NCBI RefSeq assembly: GCF_945873775.1
Contig: NZ_CAMCEC010000010.1
Location: 26,282 to 90,281, forward strand
Direction: 5' to 3'
Length of the DNA stretch: 64,000 nt
Source of the DNA: an uncultured Treponema sp.
Lineage (GTDB): Bacteria > Spirochaetota > Spirochaetia > Treponematales > Treponemataceae
Made by a program: the position numbers and the translations under genes
Shown here: positions 17,039 to 25,459 of the stretch, one piece after another
Position numbering within the stretch: the stretch's first letter is position 1
How the letters are laid out: the number at the start of each line of letters is the position of its first letter
Notes under the pieces: generated by a model
What the model was told of the DNA's origin: nothing
Seen by the model: the letters and a program-made list of their open reading frames with translations, nothing else
Databases searched by the model: none

Positions 17039-19111
17039 TTAGTCCAAGGAACTCATTGCATTCACGCTGATTGCAACTGTGGAGCTGTTATGAAGCAAGG
17101 CAGCCATTTGCGGTGTTATGGAACCAGCAAGTCCGCCGGCAATGAGCGCAGAATTTATTCCGATTATAGCTCGGTTGTTTCCGTGAATTCTTGAAATCAA
17201 GTTTCGGCTTATTTTCCGCAAAACTGGAAGAGAATCCAAGCCGTCGTCAGGAAGAAGAATATCCGCAGTCTCGCTTGCAATTGAGCTTGCCTTTCCCATT
17301 GCAATTCCAACATTTGCCGCAGAAAGAGCCGGAGAATCATTGATTCCGTCTCCAACCATAACAACTTTGTGCCCTTCTTTCTTAAGCTTTTCAATCCAGG
17401 ATACTTTTGTGTCTGGAAGAGCTTCAGCAACAAAATCTGTTACGCCAGTTTTTTCCGCAACTTCTTTTGCAGTATGCTTATTGTCGCCTGTAATCATAAT
17501 CACATTCTTAAAGCCAGAGTCTTTCAATTTTTTTATTACAGCGCAAGATTCTTTTCTGATTGGATCTTCAATTACGATTATAGCGGCAAGTTCTCCGTCA
17601 ATTGCAAAATAAAGCTGGGAACAGCCGGTTATTGTATTTATGCAGTCATCGGCTTCTTTTGTAAGCGGAATTTTTTCGTCATCAAAGATAAAATGCGCGC
17701 TTCCTATGCGGAGCTTTTTTCCGTCAAGGCTGGAAGCAATTCCATGCGCAAGAATATATTCGACCTTTGTATGCTCTTCCTTGTGGTTCAATCCCCTGGA
17801 CGCAGCTTCATTTACAACAGCACGCGCCAAAGAATGCGGGAAATGCTCTTCAAGGCAAGCAGCAAGTTTTAAAACTTCATTTTCATTTCTATTGCCAAAA
17901 ACAACAATTTTTTTTACAACAGGATTCGATTCTGTCAGCGTTCCTGTCTTATCAAACACAATTGTGTCCGCCTCTGCGAATTCCTCAAGAAATTTTCCGC
18001 CTTTTGCAAGAATTCCGTTACGAGCGCAATCTCTCATGGCAGAAAGAACTGAAATCGGCGCGGAAAGCTTCATGGCGCAGGAATAATCCACAAGCAATGT
18101 TGAAGCCGCCTTTGTAAAGTTACGTGTAAAGAAATACGCAAGACCCGCAATTAAAAAATTGTATTTTACAAGATTGTCAGCAACACGTTCCGCTTTTTCC
18201 TGACTTGCAGCCTTAAGTGAATTTGATCGGTCAATCATATTTGCAATTTTGCTTACTTTGGTTTCGCCTCCGCAAGCCTTCACTTTTATCTTTATTTCGC
18301 CTTCTTCAATAATTGTGGAAGCAAAAACAGACGAGCCTTTTTCACGCTGAACAGGCAGAGCTTCTCCAGTCATTGAAGCCTGGTTTACCATTCCAACGCC
18401 GTCAACAACAGTTCCGTCAACAGGAATTACAGAGCCAGCGCGAACAATAACGATGTCGCCCGCCTTTAAAAGCTGTGTGGAAATTTCTTTTTCTTCTCCA
18501 TCCTGAACGATTGTAACGGTTTCATCAGTTATAAGAAGCGACTGAGTCAAATTGTCATGGGACTTTCGCTTTGTGTAATCTTCGAGAGTATTGCCGATAT
18601 TCAAAAGGAAATTTATAGTTCCAGCAGTATCAATGTCGCCAGTCAAATATGAAAGAGAAATTGCAGCCGCATCAAGAGTTTCCGCGCAGAACGGCTTTCC
18701 TCTTGCCACACTTGCCAAGCCTTTTTGAACACGCGGAATAATTGAAACTAGAGAAATTATTTTTCTCAATGGAAGCGGAAGAAGTTTTTTTAGAAAATGC
18801 TCAACTGTAAGGGACAGCAACGATTCCAAAAGACTTTCCTGCACAGAAGGCACAGAAACGCTCGAAAGCAGATTTTCGTCATCAAGATACTTTCCGTCAA
18901 GAGCCTTTATATACGAAAGAACCGTTTCCAATGAAGTATCTTTGTATTCAATAAGGATGCTGCCTGAAACTGTATTAACAGAAACAGAAATTATTCCTTC
19001 TTGGAGTCCAACAAGCATCTGCACAAGCATTGCCTGACGCAAAGACAGAATATGACGCTCATACCTAAGCCTTACTCTGCCTGGAAGACTGTGCGAAATC
19101 TGAAAATCCAT
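17039..19111 (-). CDS. P1B-type heavy-metal-translocating ATPase
   Basis: A 690-residue cation pump. It has an N-terminal HMA_2-like region (HSLPGRVRLR, no CxxC), the actuator MTGEALPV region, the membrane motif SCAMKLSAP in place of CPC, the phosphorylation site DKTGTLT, and MVGDGINDSPALSAANVGIAMG. The SC motif resembles CtpC-type ATPases linked to Mn/Zn rather than Cu. The protein ends in MAALLHNSSTVAISVNAMSSLD. It sits between a DUF6110-like small gene and the HMA_2 gene, a layout that suggests one pump unit. Substrate metal cannot be assigned from sequence. Confidence 0.88.
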   Translation of the reverse strand: MDFQISHSLPGRVRLRYERHILSLRQAMLVQMLVGLQEGIISVSVNTVSGSILIEYKDTSLETVLSYIKALDGKYLDDENLLSSVSVPSVQESLLESLLSLTVEHFLKKLLPLPLRKIISLVSIIPRVQKGLASVARGKPFCAETLDAAAISLSYLTGDIDTAGTINFLLNIGNTLEDYTKRKSHDNLTQSLLITDETVTIVQDGEEKEISTQLLKAGDIVIVRAGSVIPVDGTVVDGVGMVNQASMTGEALPVQREKGSSVFASTIIEEGEIKIKVKACGGETKVSKIANMIDRSNSLKAASQEKAERVADNLVKYNFLIAGLAYFFTRNFTKAASTLLVDYSCAMKLSAPISVLSAMRDCARNGILAKGGKFLEEFAEADTIVFDKTGTLTESNPVVKKIVVFGNRNENEVLKLAACLEEHFPHSLARAVVNEAASRGLNHKEEHTKVEYILAHGIASSLDGKKLRIGSAHFIFDDEKIPLTKEADDCINTITGCSQLYFAIDGELAAIIVIEDPIRKESCAVIKKLKDSGFKNVIMITGDNKHTAKEVAEKTGVTDFVAEALPDTKVSWIEKLKKEGHKVVMVGDGINDSPALSAANVGIAMGKASSIASETADILLPDDGLDSLPVLRKISRNLISRIHGNNRAIIGINSALIAGGLAGSITPQMAALLHNSSTVAISVNAMSSLD

Positions 19112-19159
19112 TGCAATCCCTTTTTAAAAAGATATTTTTAAATAATTTAAGACTGATTT

Positions 19160-19381
19160 TTAAGCATTAGCTTTTGATGCGTTTTTATTGTAAGCGGCCT
19201 CTGCCTTTATATCTTCCGCGTCTTCTTTTACAGTTTCAACAAAAGAAGCAGCTTCATCTTTTAGCTGCATTCCCGCGCTGATAACTTTAGATCAGACTTT
19301 TTTGAATCCAGCTGTTTTTACCAAAGCAAGAGTTACTCCGCCAACCGCAACACCAATAGCAAATGCACCTAATTTTGTCAT
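19160..19381 (-). pseudogene. DUF6110-like small protein gene with an in-frame UGA
   Basis: ATG (AGGTG upstream) opens MTKLGAFAIGVAVGGVTLAL, a short membrane or glycine-zipper segment, then FKKV and TGA at 19292-19294. The same frame continues with sensible, amphipathic sequence (SKVISAGMQLKDEAASFVE ... KEDAEDIKAEAAYNK) to TAA, in total 74 codons. The pattern resembles small proteins found next to P1B ATPases. Either a single base change (a Cys TGC/TGT or Trp TGG codon to TGA), a recoded UGA, or a recent pseudogene. The next gene, the ATPase, starts 48 bases on. Confidence 0.6.
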
Positions 19382-19413
19382 AAAAACACCTCGCAAGTAT
19401 TATATTTTCTTTC

Positions 19414-19441
19414 ATTATATAAACTGAATAAATTTTTTCAA
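19414..19441 (-). promoter_or_regulatory. Promoter of the metal ATPase operon
   Basis: TTGAAA (19436-19441), 16-base spacer, TATAAT (19414-19419) on the minus strand, 33 bases before the ATG at 19381. No obvious metal-regulator operator was noticed. Confidence 0.7.
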
Positions 19442-19583
19442 GTCTACATTGCAGCCAATAAAATAATCATTTTCAAAATAAAAGCAACTTTTTCACAAAA
19501 TTTTAATAAAAAAGCATAAATTAATGCAAATTAAACAAAAAAATTGTATATTTAAATTAAAACTTTTTACCGGAGGATTTTTT

Positions 19584-20591
19584 ATGGAAAACAAGGAATT
19601 GAAAATTGCGTTTTATGATGCCTGCAGCTATGACAAGGAATCTTTTTCAGAAGAAAACAAGAACTTTCTATTCAATATTGATTTTTTTGACTTTCATCTG
19701 ACAGAAAAAACAGCATTGACAGCATCAGGCTATGACATTGTATGCACATTTGTAAACGACACCATAAACAGAACCGTTATTTCCATACTGAAAAAATGCG
19801 GTGTAAAAATGATTGCATTGAGATGCGCAGGCTTTAACAATGTGGATCTTGAAGCTGCAAAAGAATTCGGCATAAAAGTCGCAAGAGTTCCAGCGTACTC
19901 GCCTCATTCTGTAGCAGAACACGCTCTTTCGCTTTTGCTTTCCCTTACAAGAAAAATTCCTCAGGCATATTTAAGAACTCGCTCTGGAAATTTCACATTG
20001 AATGGACTCACAGGCCGGGATTTGTGCGGACTTACAGCCGGAATCATTGGAACTGGAAAAATCGGAAAAGTAATGGCAGAATGTCTTTCTGGAATCGGAA
20101 TGAAAATCGTAATGTACGATGCTTATCCAGACAATGACTGGGCTGAAAAAAAAGGATTTACATATATTCCGCTCATTGAATTGTTCCAAAAAAGCGATGT
20201 TATAAGCCTGCACTGCCCTTTAACAGACGACACAAAGCATCTTGTAAACGAAAAATCGCTTTCCATGATGAAAAACGATGCAGTCATAATAAATACAGGA
20301 CGCGGCGCTTTAATCGACACTCATGCGCTTGTAAAAGCTTTAAAGAAAAGAACAATTGGAGGAGCGGCGCTTGACGTTTATGAAGAAGAAAGCCGATATT
20401 TCTTTGCAGACTGGTCTGCAGACGTTATAAAAGACGACATGCTTGCCCGGCTTTTAACTTTCCCGAATGTAATTATAACTGGACATCAGGCATTTCTTAC
20501 AAAAAATGCGCTTAAAGCAATCGCAGATACAACGCTTCAAAATATTCTGGATTTTACAGAAGGAAAAGAACTTAAAAACGAAGTCAAATAA
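19584..20591 (+). CDS. D-lactate dehydrogenase (2-hydroxyacid dehydrogenase)
   Basis: A 335-residue NAD-dependent D-2-hydroxyacid dehydrogenase, best matched to D-lactate dehydrogenase: pyruvate plus NADH to D-lactate in fermentation. Visible are the Rossmann GTGKIG, the catalytic Arg in NTGRGALID, Glu in LDVYEEES and His in ITGHQAFLT. The ATG at 19584 has GGAGG seven bases upstream; a longer reading from 19524 has no such signal. A monocistronic unit ending in a strong terminator. Substrate other than pyruvate is possible. Confidence 0.88.
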   Translation: MENKELKIAFYDACSYDKESFSEENKNFLFNIDFFDFHLTEKTALTASGYDIVCTFVNDTINRTVISILKKCGVKMIALRCAGFNNVDLEAAKEFGIKVARVPAYSPHSVAEHALSLLLSLTRKIPQAYLRTRSGNFTLNGLTGRDLCGLTAGIIGTGKIGKVMAECLSGIGMKIVMYDAYPDNDWAEKKGFTYIPLIELFQKSDVISLHCPLTDDTKHLVNEKSLSMMKNDAVIINTGRGALIDTHALVKALKKRTIGGAALDVYEEESRYFFADWSADVIKDDMLARLLTFPNVIITGHQAFLTKNALKAIADTTLQNILDFTEGKELKNEVK

Positions 20592-20618
20592 AAACTAATA
20601 GATTTTCATTATTTTTAA

Positions 20619-20650
20619 TGCCTTCTTTTTTAAGAAGGTATTTTTTTTCA
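20619..20650 (+). terminator. Rho-independent terminator after D-lactate dehydrogenase
   Basis: TACCTTCTT-type stem: GCCTTCTT, TTTT loop, AAGAAGGT, then eight T. Confidence 0.85.
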
Positions 20651-20694
20651 CTTTTAGGAATTTCAAACTAAAGGAATATTTTCTCTAGTAAAAA

Positions 20695-20724
20695 TTGACT
20701 ATTCTATAGAACACATTGTATAAC
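20695..20724 (+). promoter_or_regulatory. Promoter of the AspT/YidE-type transporter gene
   Basis: TTGACT (20695-20700), 18-base spacer, TATAAC (20719-20724). A second candidate -10 TATAAT at 20739-20744 with a weak TTGTAT -35 overlaps it. Confidence 0.55.
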
Positions 20725-20776
20725 TCATCTGAAAGTGATATAATCAATAGAATATATTTTTTATAGAGGTAAAAAA

Positions 20777-21979
20777 ATGCTTACTTATCTTGCCGGGCTG
20801 TGCTCCTCCACACTGTCGGTTATTTTCATTGTCTTTATTATTGGCGCGCTAGGCTTTATGCTCGGCGGAATCAATGTAAAAGGAATTTCGCTGGGAACAG
20901 CAGGTGTTCTTATTGTTGCCCTTGCCTATGGTATTTTAATCCATTATTTTCCAGAATTTTCAATTGAAGCAAAGAAAATCACTTTATGGAGCAATTCAAT
21001 AAAGTCAAGCTTCAGCTTAATTTCAAATATCGGAACGGCTCTCTTTGTTACAGCGGTCGGACTTATTGCAGGTCCGAAGTTTTTCCGCACATTCAACAAA
21101 AAATCAATTGCATATCTTTTGCTTGGAGTAATAATAATTGCAATCGGCGGAATTACAGCGGCAATTTTTGTCAAACTCGACAGCACACTTTCTCCAGAAA
21201 TGGCGGCAGGACTTTTGACAGGCGGACTTACAAGCACACCGGGATTTTCGGCGGCAAAAGAAGTTCCAAATGTAAATCAGGATGCAATCAGCGCAGGATA
21301 CGGAATTGCATATCTTTACGGAGTTCTTGGAGTTGTTCTTTTTGTTCAGCTTGTTCCAAAAATTTTAAAAGTTGACATGGCAAAGGAAAGAGAATCATTT
21401 GTCGCGGCAAATTCTGTAGTAATTCCTGAGCCAAAGGCAAAGCTTACTCAGCTGGAAGAATTTGGATTTTTCCCATTTTTCCTTGCAGTTGCATTTGGCT
21501 GCATAATCGGCGCAATTGAAATTCCAAAAATCAACTTCTCACTCGGAAATTCCGGCGGAACTCTTGTCGCAGGGCTTATAATCGGCCATTTCGGAAGAAT
21601 CGGAAAACTTGACTGCAGAATCAGCAAGCAGACATTGAACTTCATGCGTGAACTTGGACTTGTCTTGTTCCTTATTGGAGCTGGAGTTCCGGGCGGCGTA
21701 AACTTTGTTTCAAATGTAAAATTCTCATACTTTATTTACGGCGCAGTTATGACAACAGTTCCAATGGTTGTAGGATATATAATCGCACACTATGTATTCA
21801 AGCTGAGCCTCTTCAACAACCTTGGTTCTATAACAGGCGGAATGACAAGCACACCAGCGTTGGGCTCATTAATTGCAACTGCCGGAACCGATGAAGTTTC
21901 TTCTGCTTATGCGGCAACTTATCCGCTCGCACTTGTTTCTGTTGTTCTGACAGCAAAAATAATTGTAATGATTCTATAA
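20777..21979 (+). CDS. AspT/YidE-type (AAEx family) membrane transporter
   Basis: A 400-residue, very hydrophobic protein with about ten membrane segments built as two similar halves. The hallmark duplicated motif is seen twice: GGLTSTPGFSAA near residue 150 and GGMTSTPALGSL near 358. Family members (aspartate:alanine exchangers, YidE/YbjL) often carry TrkA-C domains in the central loop; here the loop (residues 200-230) is short and lacks them. Probably exchanges amino acids or other small anions; the substrate is unknown. AGAGGT precedes the ATG. Confidence 0.8.
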   Translation: MLTYLAGLCSSTLSVIFIVFIIGALGFMLGGINVKGISLGTAGVLIVALAYGILIHYFPEFSIEAKKITLWSNSIKSSFSLISNIGTALFVTAVGLIAGPKFFRTFNKKSIAYLLLGVIIIAIGGITAAIFVKLDSTLSPEMAAGLLTGGLTSTPGFSAAKEVPNVNQDAISAGYGIAYLYGVLGVVLFVQLVPKILKVDMAKERESFVAANSVVIPEPKAKLTQLEEFGFFPFFLAVAFGCIIGAIEIPKINFSLGNSGGTLVAGLIIGHFGRIGKLDCRISKQTLNFMRELGLVLFLIGAGVPGGVNFVSNVKFSYFIYGAVMTTVPMVVGYIIAHYVFKLSLFNNLGSITGGMTSTPALGSLIATAGTDEVSSAYAATYPLALVSVVLTAKIIVMIL

Positions 21980-22028
21980 AGAACTAAAAAATTTTAGGCA
22001 TTATAATTGCTGCTTAACATAAATTTTT

Positions 22029-22066
22029 TATTCCCCGGTGCACTGCACATCGGGGAATATTTTTTA
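22029..22066 (+). terminator. Rho-independent terminator after the transporter gene
   Basis: ATTCCCCG stem with CGGGGAAT, 13-base loop, then a run of T. Confidence 0.85.
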
Positions 22067-22197
22067 TCAAAAAAATTCTATTATTTGGCTTGCCTTAAAT
22101 AAAAAACTGGTTATTGTCTTGAAAAGTATTAACTTTCGCATAAATTACGGAAACAAGATTGCCTGTGCAAGTCCGACAATAAATCATGCTCGATAAT

Positions 22198-22232
22198 AAA
22201 AAAAAAGACCTTGAAATTATCAAGGTCTTTAG
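22198..22232 (-). terminator. Terminator of tRNA-Glu
   Basis: On the minus strand AAAGACCTTGA, a short loop, TCAAGGTCTTT and then T residues, starting directly at the tRNA 3' end. Confidence 0.85.
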
Positions 22233-22304
22233 CATCTCCCACGGGAATTGAACCCATGTTGTCGGGATGAAAACCCGATGTCCTAACCACTAGACGAGGG
22301 AGAC
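22233..22304 (-). tRNA. tRNA-Glu (anticodon TTC)
   Basis: A 72-nt cloverleaf with acceptor GTCTCCC/GGGAGAT (one G-T pair), a D arm with TAGTGGTTAGGAC, anticodon stem TCGGG/CCCGA with loop TTTTCAT (anticodon TTC), and a T arm ATGGG-TTCAATT-CCCGT. CCA is not encoded. It stands alone with its own promoter and terminator. Confidence 0.92.
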
Positions 22305-22338
22305 ATATACAAGAGCTATTGCTCATTGCGATAATCAG

Positions 22339-22368
22339 AATATATCATACATCAGCATTATATGTCAA
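22339..22368 (-). promoter_or_regulatory. Promoter of tRNA-Glu
   Basis: TTGACA (22363-22368), 18-base spacer, TATATT (22339-22344) on the minus strand, about 35 bases before the mature tRNA 5' end. Confidence 0.65.
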
Positions 22369-22397
22369 TAGCAAAATATTAAAAAACTCAATTTTTT

Positions 22398-23651
22398 TTA
22401 CATTTGCATATCAAATTTTTTTATAAGCTTTAACTTTAAGGTATTTAAATCTTCATCTTCAAGACCAAGCTTTAATGCGTTGTTTACATCTTCCATTGCC
22501 TTTGTGTAGTTTCCAAGATTAAAAAGAGCCAAAGCTCTTCTGTAATAAACATGGCTCTGAAAAGCGTCAATTGCAAGCGAACGGTCAAAACATTCAACAG
22601 CTTCTTTTTCTTTTCCCTGAACAGAATATACAATGCCTTCATAGTAAATCGACCTAAAGCACTTCGGATCATGTTCAACGCTTTTCTTAAAGTCGTTCAA
22701 GGCCTCCTCATAAAGGCTTTGTGCAAAATACGCCATTCCCCTATGCTTGTAAATTACACTCAAAACCATTGCAGGAGGAACTGGCTCTGAATTGATTATC
22801 TGCGTATAAATTTCAACTGCCTTTTTAAAATTTCCTGTATTGTGCTCGTGCAACGCTGTAAGAACCAAATCATCTATGCTGCCTTTGGAAAACGGACTTT
22901 CAATGGAAGAAGAGTCTGCTGCCTGATGATGAGATTGTCCAAGCATTTCTTCTGAAAACTCATCAGCTTTTTCATAAAAAGAACTGCGTCTTGCTCCAAG
23001 CTCAGTTTGAAGTTTTTTCTGATAATCCCTGATTTCCTGAAAAATAATATCCGCCAAAGTAAGACTTGCATTTATGGAAGCCAGTTTTCGGCGCAAAGGC
23101 TTGTCAAAAGGATTGAATTCAGACTTATAAATAAGCTCGTGCTCTACTTCTGCCCAAGCATCCTGCAAAATTGTGCGAACCTGAATTTCACATACAAGAT
23201 TTTTTCTAAGCTCAGGGGAAATTCCTGATTCTGGCAAGCAGCTTTCCGGTATTGAAATAAGAATATGAACCGACTCATATCCAAACTCTTTAAATGACTG
23301 CTCTGCGCCTTTACGTTCAATCTCTTTTACATCAAAAGATTCCACAACCTGCTTTTCAACAAGGGCAAGATCTTCAACAAAAGCGCAAATTACACGAATG
23401 CCAATCATATCAGTGAGAGTAACAAGCTCATTGCTTTCCGAAGATTCTTTAGCCTTTTGCCTTAGGATTTTTTTATAATAACTTGGAAAAGATTTTATTC
23501 TAGCTTTATAAGTAGGATTTGAAGGCAAATTAATTTTCTGCTTTAACAGATTTTCAATTTTCTCCAGAATTTCATTGAATGCAGGTCTATAGCTTTCATA
23601 GCGTTTTTCAATTTCGAGTTTGTTTGGCAGTGTAAAATTTTTTTCAGGCAT
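22398..23651 (-). CDS. RelA/SpoT-type (p)ppGpp synthetase domain with TPR tail
   Basis: Residues 80-220 carry the RelA/SpoT synthetase pattern: TDMIGIRVICAFVEDL, EFGYESVHILI and EIQVRTILQDAWAEVEHELIYK. There is no hydrolase (HD) or TGS domain, so it is a small-alarmone-synthetase-like protein. From about residue 260 to the end are four to five TPR units (AMVLSVIYKHRGMAYFAQSL, SIYYEGIVYSVQGKEKEAV), a fusion that suggests protein-protein control. A TTG start at 23681 is possible, but neither start has a clear ribosome-binding site; the ATG at 23651 is preferred. Synthetase activity is inferred. Confidence 0.82.
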   Translation of the reverse strand: MPEKNFTLPNKLEIEKRYESYRPAFNEILEKIENLLKQKINLPSNPTYKARIKSFPSYYKKILRQKAKESSESNELVTLTDMIGIRVICAFVEDLALVEKQVVESFDVKEIERKGAEQSFKEFGYESVHILISIPESCLPESGISPELRKNLVCEIQVRTILQDAWAEVEHELIYKSEFNPFDKPLRRKLASINASLTLADIIFQEIRDYQKKLQTELGARRSSFYEKADEFSEEMLGQSHHQAADSSSIESPFSKGSIDDLVLTALHEHNTGNFKKAVEIYTQIINSEPVPPAMVLSVIYKHRGMAYFAQSLYEEALNDFKKSVEHDPKCFRSIYYEGIVYSVQGKEKEAVECFDRSLAIDAFQSHVYYRRALALFNLGNYTKAMEDVNNALKLGLEDEDLNTLKLKLIKKFDMQM

Positions 23652-23725
23652 AAGCAAAATATAATAATGAGCCAGTTTCAAAATCTTATTATTATTTGAA
23701 ATTGACTTACGAAAATCTTATTTCA

Positions 23726-23757
23726 TAAAAAAAGACCGTCCCGTAAGGACGGTCTTT
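23726..23757 (-). terminator. Terminator of flaA
   Basis: On the minus strand AAAGACCGTCC, TTAC-type loop, GGACGGTCTTT and a run of T; a strong 11-bp stem. Confidence 0.88.
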
Positions 23758-23778
23758 GACGCAACACAAGTTCAAAAA

Positions 23779-24864
23779 TTACTGAACAGTAGCTGATGAA
23801 TCCTGTGTTGAAGACTGTGCGTTAGAATCAGAGTTTTCTTCAAGAGAAGAAGTAAATTCTGCTTCTGTAGCCATCTTAGACTTCTCGAGATAGCGGTTAA
23901 CCTGCTTGTTTCCAAAGCGAGCCATCTCACCATTCTGGCGGTCTCTTTCTTTCTTTGTAATAATACCCCAAAGGTCTTCGTCATCGATGTCGCGATCAGA
24001 AGTAAGGATAGCGAGGTCATAAATAACCTTTACATCTTTGAAGTAACCAATGAAGTTGTCTCCGATGTGAGAAGCATCACGTGCAACCTGGAATCCAGAG
24101 AATTTTACAAATGGAATTCCGCGTGGATAGATTGGGTAAACTCTGATTTCACGAGTACGAACTTCTGAAATATAATCTGGGTTGTTCCAAATAAGAGTTT
24201 TCCATCCGTCAAAATAGAGATTTCCCATAAGATAGCGGCGTTCTACTCCGTCATTGTCTTTAAGAAGAACATAAAGAGCGTGTGGATAGTTCATACCCAT
24301 TGTTGTAACAGCAATTGATTTCAATGTGCCAACGTTTCTTACAACACCGTATCCGTCTTCAAAAAGATATTTTCCTTTCTGCTCATCTGTTGGCTGCTGG
24401 CGTTCACCGTTCTCATCAGCATCAGAGAGTGGTTCATAAGCAGGAATATCGAATGCAGGAACGATTTTTGCATTTGCATTGTTTGCCCAAGTTGGGAAAA
24501 TAACACGAACGCCCATTACATTCTTTCCAGCGAAAGGAACATCTGCTGATTCTTTTACAGGAGCAGCAACTACCTGAGAAAGTGCAACAGAAACCGGGTT
24601 CTTGGCAGAAGAATTAAGAACAACTTCCCATTCAGGAAGAGCCAGTGAAGTCTTCATAAGTGTTTTCTGATCACTTGTGAAAGTTGCGCCGGCAGCAACA
24701 GAATAATCCATTACAGTTCTGCTGTTCTGTGTTGGATTTCCGTTTTCGTCTGCTACAGTGTCTGCATCGAGCTGTGTGAAATCAATAAGAACTGATTCTC
24801 TTGCAACAGCAACTGAACCTGCCAAAATCATTGCAGCAACGGTTAAAAATAAAGTCCTCTTCAT
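23779..24864 (-). CDS. flaA: Flagellar filament outer layer (sheath) protein FlaA
   Basis: A 361-residue FlaA, the sheath subunit of spirochaete periplasmic flagella. It has a signal peptide (MKRTLFLTVAAMILAGSVAVA, cleaved near ARES) followed by the FlaA start SVLIDFTQLDADT. The conserved mid-region GVRVIFPTWANNA and IRVYPIYPRGIPFVKFSGF are present. The tail is Ser/Gln-rich and low complexity. AAGGAG precedes the ATG. It has its own strong promoter and terminator, consistent with high expression, although an amidase/GerMN gene pair lies directly upstream as in T. pallidum. Confidence 0.95.
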   Translation of the reverse strand: MKRTLFLTVAAMILAGSVAVARESVLIDFTQLDADTVADENGNPTQNSRTVMDYSVAAGATFTSDQKTLMKTSLALPEWEVVLNSSAKNPVSVALSQVVAAPVKESADVPFAGKNVMGVRVIFPTWANNANAKIVPAFDIPAYEPLSDADENGERQQPTDEQKGKYLFEDGYGVVRNVGTLKSIAVTTMGMNYPHALYVLLKDNDGVERRYLMGNLYFDGWKTLIWNNPDYISEVRTREIRVYPIYPRGIPFVKFSGFQVARDASHIGDNFIGYFKDVKVIYDLAILTSDRDIDDEDLWGIITKKERDRQNGEMARFGNKQVNRYLEKSKMATEAEFTSSLEENSDSNAQSSTQDSSATVQ

Positions 24865-24908
24865 TAGAAGCTCCTTTTAATACATATATGATGTAGCCTT
24901 GTTATAAT

Positions 24909-24937
24909 AGTATCTATTAAGAAAACATTTTTGTCAA
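24909..24937 (-). promoter_or_regulatory. flaA promoter (sigma-70 type)
   Basis: TTGACA (24932-24937), 17-base spacer, GATACT (24909-24914) on the minus strand, about 45 bases before the flaA ATG. Confidence 0.65.
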
Positions 24938-24992
24938 CTTCTTTTATTTTTTTTTGGTTAAAACACAGTAAAATAAAACAGGCAAACAAAAG

Positions 24993-25457
24993 CTAATTTT
25001 CCGTAAACGCTGGCTTTCCATCGATATATATATAAATTTTATTGATATTTGTGAAATTCTTCACAATATTTTTTCTTAGCAACGAAACATTTTTTTTCAT
25101 ATTAAATGTTTCTGAATTGACAAAAAGAGCCTGCTTTGAAAGTCCAACGTAAAGCTCTTTTCCATTTGAAAAACAGAATTCAGTTCTTGTTCCCGGAGAA
25201 AAAAGAAACTTAAAGCGGTTTGTCATAGGCCCAAGCAAAAGGTCGTCAACAAAAGCTCTTATCTCTTCATCTCCGCTCTTTTTTTCTGAATATCTAGTTT
25301 CTGTGCAGATCCGGCTTGAGTCATAGGATTCAAAATAAAAAATCTGCCTGCAATGGTACTTGTAAAAATAAAAAGCCGCGCCAGAAACAATCAGCGAGCC
25401 AAAGAAAACGCCTGCAAAAACAAACGCGAAAATATTTACTTTTGATTTTCTATTCAA
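24993..25457 (-). CDS. GerMN-like membrane-anchored protein
   Basis: A 154-residue protein with one N-terminal membrane segment (FAFVFAGVFFGSLIVSGAAFYFY) and an extracytoplasmic domain whose pattern (IRAFVDDLLLGPMTNRFKFLFSPGTR, LYVGLSKQALF, LLRKNIVKNF, IYIYIDGKPA) is GerMN-like. GerMN domains accompany cell-wall amidases; here the amidase gene ends two bases upstream. The exact role is unknown. Confidence 0.65.
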   Translation of the reverse strand: MNRKSKVNIFAFVFAGVFFGSLIVSGAAFYFYKYHCRQIFYFESYDSSRICTETRYSEKKSGDEEIRAFVDDLLLGPMTNRFKFLFSPGTRTEFCFSNGKELYVGLSKQALFVNSETFNMKKNVSLLRKNIVKNFTNINKIYIYIDGKPAFTEN

Positions 25458-25459
25458 TT

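Noticed and set aside
22129..22326. An ORF overlapping tRNA-Glu
   Set aside because: It covers a clear tRNA with promoter and terminator; the coding potential is incidental.
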